Part shown: positions 57,983 through 64,000 of the stretch, one piece after another | Layout: each line of letters begins with the position of its first letter | Position numbering within the stretch: position 1 is the first letter of the stretch | From: Branchiostoma floridae | Lineage: Eukaryota; Chordata; Leptocardii; Amphioxiformes; Branchiostomatidae | Reading direction: 5' to 3' | DNA length: 64,000 bases | NCBI RefSeq assembly: GCF_000003815.2 | Contig: NC_049979.1 | Location: 30,133,768-30,197,767, forward strand | The notes under the pieces: generated by a model | What the model was told of the DNA's origin: nothing | The model's database searches: none | Seen by the model: only the letters and a program-made list of their open reading frames with translations | Made by a program: the position numbers and the translations under genes

Positions 57983-58849
57983 GTCTCAGACAATACATAA
58001 TTATAGTATTAGGGTCACACTTATCTCCATTCCCATAATTCATAGGTATTAAACATAAAATTGGCAAAACATGTTGATTTAAACCAATTTACACTTGTAT
58101 TGCGAATAGCACTGTTTTAAAATGACGTCAGAAAATGACATCATATGTATTTCAGCTATCATTTAAAATCCACCGTCTTGGATCAGCTATCTTGAATTTC
58201 GTGATATACATTTTACATATTAACCTAAAATACAATCGAATCGGACTAGACACGTTATAACGTTACACGTTACACGTTATGATTTCTACAGGTCAGCTAA
58301 TTAAATACGGAATATCACAAGATATATCCGTTCATACTAGATAAAGGGCAAAAACTCGGTTTGGTTTATCAAGATCTCCATTAGTGATAATTCAATAGTC
58401 TTCCTGGAGTCCATATTAAAACAATACAAAAATAATAGCTACAGAAAAATACAAATAATACAAATTATAACTTTGAAATAACAGAAGGAAACGTATGGTG
58501 AATTGAAAATCAGGACATACGTGAAGTAATATAGAATAATCAACTGCGTTCCTATTTATAAAACAAAATTTTTGATTGAGTTAACAGAAAGCTTGAAAGA
58601 CTTAATTCAAAAACGGAGTGGGAGAGGTCGGAGGTCAAGTAAAATCATTGTAAATCAAATACGAATCGTACTGAAGTAATGAAACAAAATAGTATTTGAT
58701 AACAAATAAATCAAATACCAAAAAGTTATCATAACCATAATCATTTGATACATTGGAAATTAATTGCTCATCAGGAATAATAATAAATCAAAACATAATT
58801 GGAAACAAAAGATGAGTTTCATTTTTACTACCATAAAGTGAGTGGCTAT

Positions 58850-59104
58850 TTATTTTTTTTCTTTTTGCGCCTTTACCCACTCTCTTAACTTAGTCTTACA
58901 TACTTCATGGTTAGTTGTTGTAACACTTATAGGGAGTGTGCTGTAGGCTTTTACACATCTATATCTAAATGCTCTGGTCAATGCATTTGTACGGGGTTTA
59001 GGTTGTACGTAGCCTCCTCTTTGTGGTATCGTTGTGTTGTGGTGATGTGCAGTGTTGATATTTCTTAAGTTGTCATACATACATTTTGGTTCTTTAGTCG
59101 TCAC
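58850..59104 (-). pseudogene. non-LTR retrotransposon C-terminal remnant
   Basis: Minus frame: DNLRNINTAHHHNTTIPQ, then FRYRCVKAYSTLPISVTTTN and TKLREWVKAQKEKK, the RYRGxKxWNxLP..FKxxLRxWL pattern ending many CR1-like ORF2 proteins. Confidence 0.5.
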
Positions 59105-59254
59105 TATCTAATAGAAGGTACAGATAGTTGTTGTAAACTTCTTTTCGTTCACTGACGGCCAACATAGTCTATCATGTATCCCATCTGAGCTGGTTGTTAG
59201 TGATGCATTTGCGGCTAACCTTGCAGCTTGTGGGGCCGCGAAGCACAGTGGGAG

Positions 59255-59670
59255 TCACTGCATGAAAAGTCGAATTTACCACATTGGTAAATGCGATGTA
59301 TAGCCGGGTAAAGTTTAGATTTACCCGGGATTTATCGACATTTACCCGCCGGTAAAGGTGCAAATATACCAGGCATTTACCCGCATGGTAAAGCGGGTAA
59401 TGTTTGCCTGATTTACCCACATTTACCAGGTTCGTGTAAATATGTATTTACCGAGATTTACCGTACGAGGTATTTCTCATATATTTTGCGCATTTACCGA
59501 CATTTACCAGGCGGAGTATATCTCATATACCTGTATTTACCCATATTTACCTCGGATTTATACAAACATTTACCAGAATATCCAATGCCATATTTACCCC
59601 CTTTACCCACATTTAGCTGGAAGTTTACCGATCACTTCCAAGAATTACCCAAATTTACCCATGATTTCGA
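59255..59670. repeat. degenerate TTTACC motif array
   Basis: Begins CACTGCATGAAAAGTCGAAT and a TTTACCACATTGGTAAA hairpin. Then some 25 TTTACC/GGTAAA hexamers in about 400 bases at irregular 9-20 base spacing, mostly ATTTACC[CGA]. Not a regular tandem repeat, not telomeric. Confidence 0.7.
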
Positions 59671-59699
59671 ATCAGAACATGGTTTGTGGCAGAACTCAG

Positions 59700-60930
59700 T
59701 AATATTTATTGGATAAACATATCAACATTGACAGGTTTTCGAAAGGGTAAACAGATAAATGCTCTAGCTTTACCATATACAATTGTTACCTTTTCTTATA
59801 ATTCAAGTTTAAAGTAATGTTCATAGTATGATTGGACATTAATCAACTGTCCTGTTTACAAGCTATATATCATGAATGACATTCAACAAAGTAGCATCAG
59901 TTTATCATCACACACTATCTAAACCTATCATCAGTCTCCGTGATTGTGCACTGACAAACAGGCTTTAGAAATTATATACAAGAATACTTTTGCCATACAC
60001 TATTTGTTTCTACCAGACTCTGGCCTGGTCAAATGGTAATAGGGGAATTTTGAGTAGGAGTTAGTTGGCCAAGGAGTGAACTGACTGGCAGGCAGATAAT
60101 TGAATAGGTTGCAAAAGACTGAAATCCCATGGTACCTTATTTGTCCCTATCTTTTTCATCCAGCTGACATGTCTGCCTGGAGACTACAATAAGCCCTCAG
60201 GCAAGAATTTGCAATATATGTACTTTTTTTATAAAAACAGTTGTATCACATACTCTGTGCAATATCTAAACTATGCTGTCACTGTTAACAAATGTATGAA
60301 TCAAAATGTTCCACTATATAATCAGATACTCAAGACGAATGAAAGAAACAGTAACATGACAATAAAAACTGCAATGCATAAATGACATATGACATTCAGT
60401 GCTCAAGGCCTGTATTGTTTTACACTTTGCCAACATGATCCTATCAGCATCATGTAATGCTGCATGTTTATCCAAGCAATAATTCATCATTATCTTCACT
60501 TCACAGATTGGGGAATTCATAACCTATCATTTCTATATTAATAACAGATTAAAAACAAGCCTATAGTGATCTGGCTAAGAAATCCCTTTTCTTTAGAGAA
60601 GGGTGAGGGGCAGATGCAAGTGAGGGTTCAAAATACCACCAGTATATGCAGGTACAAATGGAATTATCAAATGGGACCTGTGTAGGTACAATATAATACT
60701 GACAACTATGTAAAATGTATCACAAATCATAATCACATGGTTCATACAATTGCACAACACTGAAACACAACTTACTTCATACTGGAAGTTTTCAGAAGCT
60801 ATGAAGGTCTTAGTCAGTTAGCAGCCCTTAGGCCAACAGCGATCAGATATAAGAACAAAGTTGTTGTCGATACAAATGTTTAAATACAGGTAAGTAAACT
60901 TATAACATCCTCTCCAAATTCTCATCTATA
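59700..60930. other. intergenic, nothing recognised
   Basis: AT-rich, no convincing coding frame or repeat terminus. Confidence 0.35.
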
Positions 60931-60931
60931 T

Positions 60932-62814
60932 TCTAGTCCTCTGCTGCAAAGCACTCCGTGTAGTGTCCACACCAGCACAGGCTGCCTTCTTCTGTGTCTG
61001 AATCCTGAACTCCTTGGCAGGAGTTTGGAGTCCTTTGTGTGATGAGCCAGTTCCTACATGATAAAACAAAAGTATCACAGAATATCAACCTATGTGTGGA
61101 AATCGAGCCTACCTAAATTTGCGTCTGAAGGGAATACCCATGTGTACTGAAGATTGATAAATATAGAATACAACACAGCGTATTCCGCATCAGCCTAGGT
61201 ACCAGCCAGCCAGTGTGTCGAGTGATCCGACCCGTGGGAAGGCTGGGACTGAGGGTGATACCGAATTCATTGTGTTGTATTTTACTTTTATGTCATACCT
61301 GGGCCGCGATAATGGTTGATAGGGGTGTTCTGGACCGGGTGATAAAAAGCTGCATCACACGGGCTTCGAACTTTTATCACACAGGCTTCAGTCAAACACT
61401 TACGCACTCTTCCCACACCTAGAGCGGCACAGTCTAGAATTCGAATATCTGATTCGGACGTTAGAATTGCTGCTGTAACTGTTTTTGTTTGAGGACACCA
61501 AAGTTTTTATAACCTCTGGCACGTTTCGCATCGAAACTTGTGTTTCTTCAGGTAGGTATGTCATAAACAAAATAAAACATGGTGTATTCTGCATCACCCT
61601 CGGTCCCAGCCCTGCACGGTCAGTGCCAACAACTCTATTCTTTAACATCAATTCGAGAAAACTTCCAAGAAAAGAACTCTATTCAAGTGATGGAAGCCTG
61701 TGTAATACAAATAAAAAGCCTGTGTGATACAGAAAAGTACCATCCGGTCCAGAACACCTGTATCGAATGTTATCAGGTATGACACAAATAAAAATATATA
61801 TGTACAGCAATCAAGGAACATGTCACACGATTTTGACATAACTGGGGTAACCTTAGTTGTGCCTTGTCCCATCACAACAGCTAACTAAAACCAGACTACG
61901 CAGAATCATGATAACGGCCTGCCTCGGTAAACACTGAAGTGTGACAATGATGATATTGAGCATGCAGGACTGTAGTCTTGAGTCTTACCTATGGAGTGTG
62001 TAGCAGCATTGAAGTACTCAGCAGCTAAACTTCTGGCTGATGCTTGCTTTACTTCTGGCTATCCACCCTCACAACTTGTGCTGTATATCTGAAGGAGGTA
62101 TCTACTGCAGCTGTACTGGAGGCATATAAAAAGGGAAACGATGACACAAATGACAAAATCAGATCCGGTCAACCCAGAATTTAATACATAAACACCGTGA
62201 CTTAAATCCATACCTGAAATATAATATAAAATGTATTAAACAAATATTAAATTAGTGATAGCTGTCAGTTACTGAACAGTGTTCAAATTATTAAAGGTTA
62301 GCCCTTGATAAAAATAATAGTCATGACGAGTTTGACAGCCTTGGCTCAAGTTGGCTGTCTGTGATGCCAGCCATTTGAACGAATAAATGAACGAAAATTA
62401 AATATATAAATATGTATATAAAATATAACAATAACCACCAGGTGCCAGTCAGTAGGTACCCAAATTATGAGTAATGAGGCTGTTTTAACGTGGTCGTATA
62501 TCAAAGCACAATTATTCACCCCTCAAGTGCTGTTTTGCAGCATATTTTCATAAAACCTAATACGAAATGCCTGTTGTCCAAAAAATTAGGCATTTTCCTA
62601 ATGGGGGAGGGGGGCAGGCTAGCTGGAGACAAATTTGCGTTTCTGATGATCACATGTCAAAAACATTAGACAAGTGGGAAAAACGAACCTACATTTTGCT
62701 TTAAAATAAAACAGCACAGTCTAATAATATTTTCTACTCACCGAAGTACATGTTGGTAATCCTGTTAGGGGTGCGCCGCACAGGGTGGGAGGGGGGCGGC
62801 CGCCAAACGTACAT
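60932..62814 (-). CDS. possible small three-exon gene, unknown function
   Basis: Exon 1 62814-62742: ATG after an in-frame TGA, MYVWRPPPSHPVRRTPNRIT, donor TTCG|GTGAGT. Exon 2 about 62056-61990: GCCAG| then VKQASARSLAAEYFNAATHS, donor ATAG|GTAAGA. Exon 3 about 61054-60937: ATGTAG| then TGSSHKGLQTPAKEFRIQTQ and ending LQQRTRI-TAG. All junctions are phase 1, giving roughly 90 residues, basic, without membrane segment. The exon 2 acceptor has a poor pyrimidine tract, and I know no family match. Could also be a non-coding transcript. Confidence 0.35.
61155..61800. repeat. complex inverted-repeat element within the small gene's intron
   Basis: GGTGTTCTGGACCGGGTGAT (about 61325) pairs with CCATCCGGTCCAGAACACC (about 61740). 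TGAGGGTGATACCGAATTCA..TTTATGTCAT (about 61252) pairs with TATGTCATAAACAAAATAAA and GCATCACCCTC (about 61557-61605). Foldback type; no transposase. Confidence 0.4.
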
Positions 62815-63388
62815 CCAAAAACATCAGTCACGATCATTTTCCGTCCGTTTAAGCTTACACCATATTCCCCCAACACTCACAAGCCTCTCCCAAATTTCTG
62901 ACCGACCATAGTAGACTCCTTGTGCCATTTTTAGCGTAGAAAGCGATACGTAAAACCTCGTAGTCATGTCCGATCTCATTTCTGTAACGACTTTTTTTCT
63001 AATCGTCCCGCCCGCATGGTGCGCATGCGTATCCGACGGTCCAATCAGATCGTAGTATTTCTGTGGCCTTTAGGATGTTGACCCCAAGGTCGGAAGTTGA
63101 CCTTTTAGCATCCAATACAGCAAGAGTACCTGGGACATTTGTGAAACCAAAAAGCTCCTTGGTGAAACAATGTAAAAGCTTATAAGACTTTCCTTTCTTG
63201 GTTAGATTCAAGTTTTCTTTACAGCAAAGATTGACCTTTTATCTCTTTAATTTTTTCACTGTAGATTTAGAGTGTTGCCAAAAGCTGTGACCTTTGTTAT
63301 TCATCACAAACTGTGTAGTATAATACAATAATAGATAATAATAGATCTGTGATTGTGAACTGTCTTGAGTTTTAACTGAAGCATTTTT
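62815..63388. other. upstream flank, no gene recognised
   Basis: GC-rich near 62780-63030, as a promoter could be, then AT-rich. No element identified. Confidence 0.3.
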
Positions 63389-64000
63389 CATCCTGACAAT
63401 GTAATTAATGTACCCCTGTATAAGGCCTTATATCAGGGTCCATCCTGACAATGTAATACATGTACATTTTGTACCCCTGTATAAGGCCTTATATCAGGGT
63501 CCATCCTGACAATGCAATACATGTACCCCTGTATAAGGCCTTATATCAGGGTCCATCCTGACAATGTAATACATGTACCCCTGTATAAGGCCTTATATCA
63601 GGGTCCATCCTGACAATGTAATACATGTACCCCTGTATAAGGCCTTATATCAGGGTCCATCCTGACAATGTAATACATGTACCCCTGTATAACGCCTTAT
63701 ATCAGGGTCCATTCTGACAATGTAATACATGTACCCCTGTATAACGCCTTATATCAGGGTCCATCCTGACAATGTAATACATGTACCCCTGTATAACGCC
63801 TTATATCAGGGTCCATCCTGACAATGCAATACATGTGCCCCTGTATAAGGCCTTATATCAGGGTCCATCCTGACAAATGCAATACATGTACCCCTGTATA
63901 AGGCCTTATATCAGGGTCCATCCTGACAATGCAATACATGTACCCCTGTATAAGGCCTTATATCAGGGTCCATCCTGACAATGTAATAGATGTACCCCTG
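63389..64000. repeat. 52-bp minisatellite, about 11-12 units, open to the window edge
   Basis: Unit: CCTGACAATGTAATACATGT, ACCCCTGTATAAGGCCTTAT, ATCAGGGTCCAT. Contains the palindrome TATAAGGCCTTATA. The second unit has a 10-base insertion; units near 63690, 63740 and 63790 have AACGCC instead of AAGGCC. Confidence 0.97.

Noticed and set aside
59442-59716. Tyr/Pro-rich ORFs in the TTTACC array
   Set aside because: They merely translate the motif array in different frames.
63389-64000. CRISPR-like regular repeat
   Set aside because: The 52-bp units are head-to-tail with no unique spacers, and the context is animal nuclear DNA.
1-64000. tRNA or rRNA genes
   Set aside because: No cloverleaf with matching A and B boxes, and no rRNA segment, was seen on either strand by eye; a covariance-model scan was not possible.

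Overview
The window reads as nuclear DNA of an invertebrate animal, most likely a lancelet (Branchiostoma). Coding exons are short, separated by 0.2-4 kb introns with GT..AG borders. The intergenic and intronic DNA is packed with small DNA transposons (MITEs) and 5'-truncated non-LTR retrotransposons, and one 100-N assembly gap is present. The species is an inference from gene and repeat style; no single sequence proves it.

Layout. 1-1467: the 3' part of a long ORF with a gag-like region, zinc knuckle and retroviral-type aspartic protease domain that ends in a coiled coil. 3.2-8.7 kb: decayed retrotransposon and nested MITEs. 9551-21366 (+): arylsulfatase gene A, nine exons. 22.2-25.4 kb: retrotransposon fragments, a DNA element with inverted arms, and two minus-strand exons that look like the end of a THAP-domain gene. 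27.3-29.2 kb: two MITEs. 29732-44721 (+): arylsulfatase gene B, nine exons, same intron phases as A. 45-53.5 kb: repeats, three further transposon families and retrotransposon remnants. 53721-54983 (-): an intact single-exon GT10 alpha-fucosyltransferase. 55-59 kb: repeats. 59.3-59.7 kb: an odd degenerate TTTACC array. 60.9-62.8 kb (-): a possible small three-exon gene. 63389-64000: a 52-bp minisatellite running off the window.

Genes A and B are tandem paralogues of the ARSB/ARSI/ARSJ sulfatase group (about 543 and 538 codons). They carry the formylglycine motif CSPSR and most metal and active-site residues. Both may be damaged as sequenced: B has an in-frame TAA in exon 2 before the catalytic domain, and A has part of exon 7 in the gap with a frameshift and stop beside it. 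Their third exons, which encode CSPSR, differ at only 2 of 91 positions while exon 4 is about 79% identical, which suggests gene conversion. The sulfatases and the fucosyltransferase could all act on secretory-pathway glycans, but nothing in the sequence links them in one pathway.

The repeats form several TTAA-flanked MITE families with CCCT termini (piggyBac-like). They are nested inside one another and carry clustered perfect TGACGTCA palindromes plus CCAAGATGG boxes, i.e. CREB/ATF- and YY1-like sites. That dispersed motif load is the most unusual non-genic signal here.
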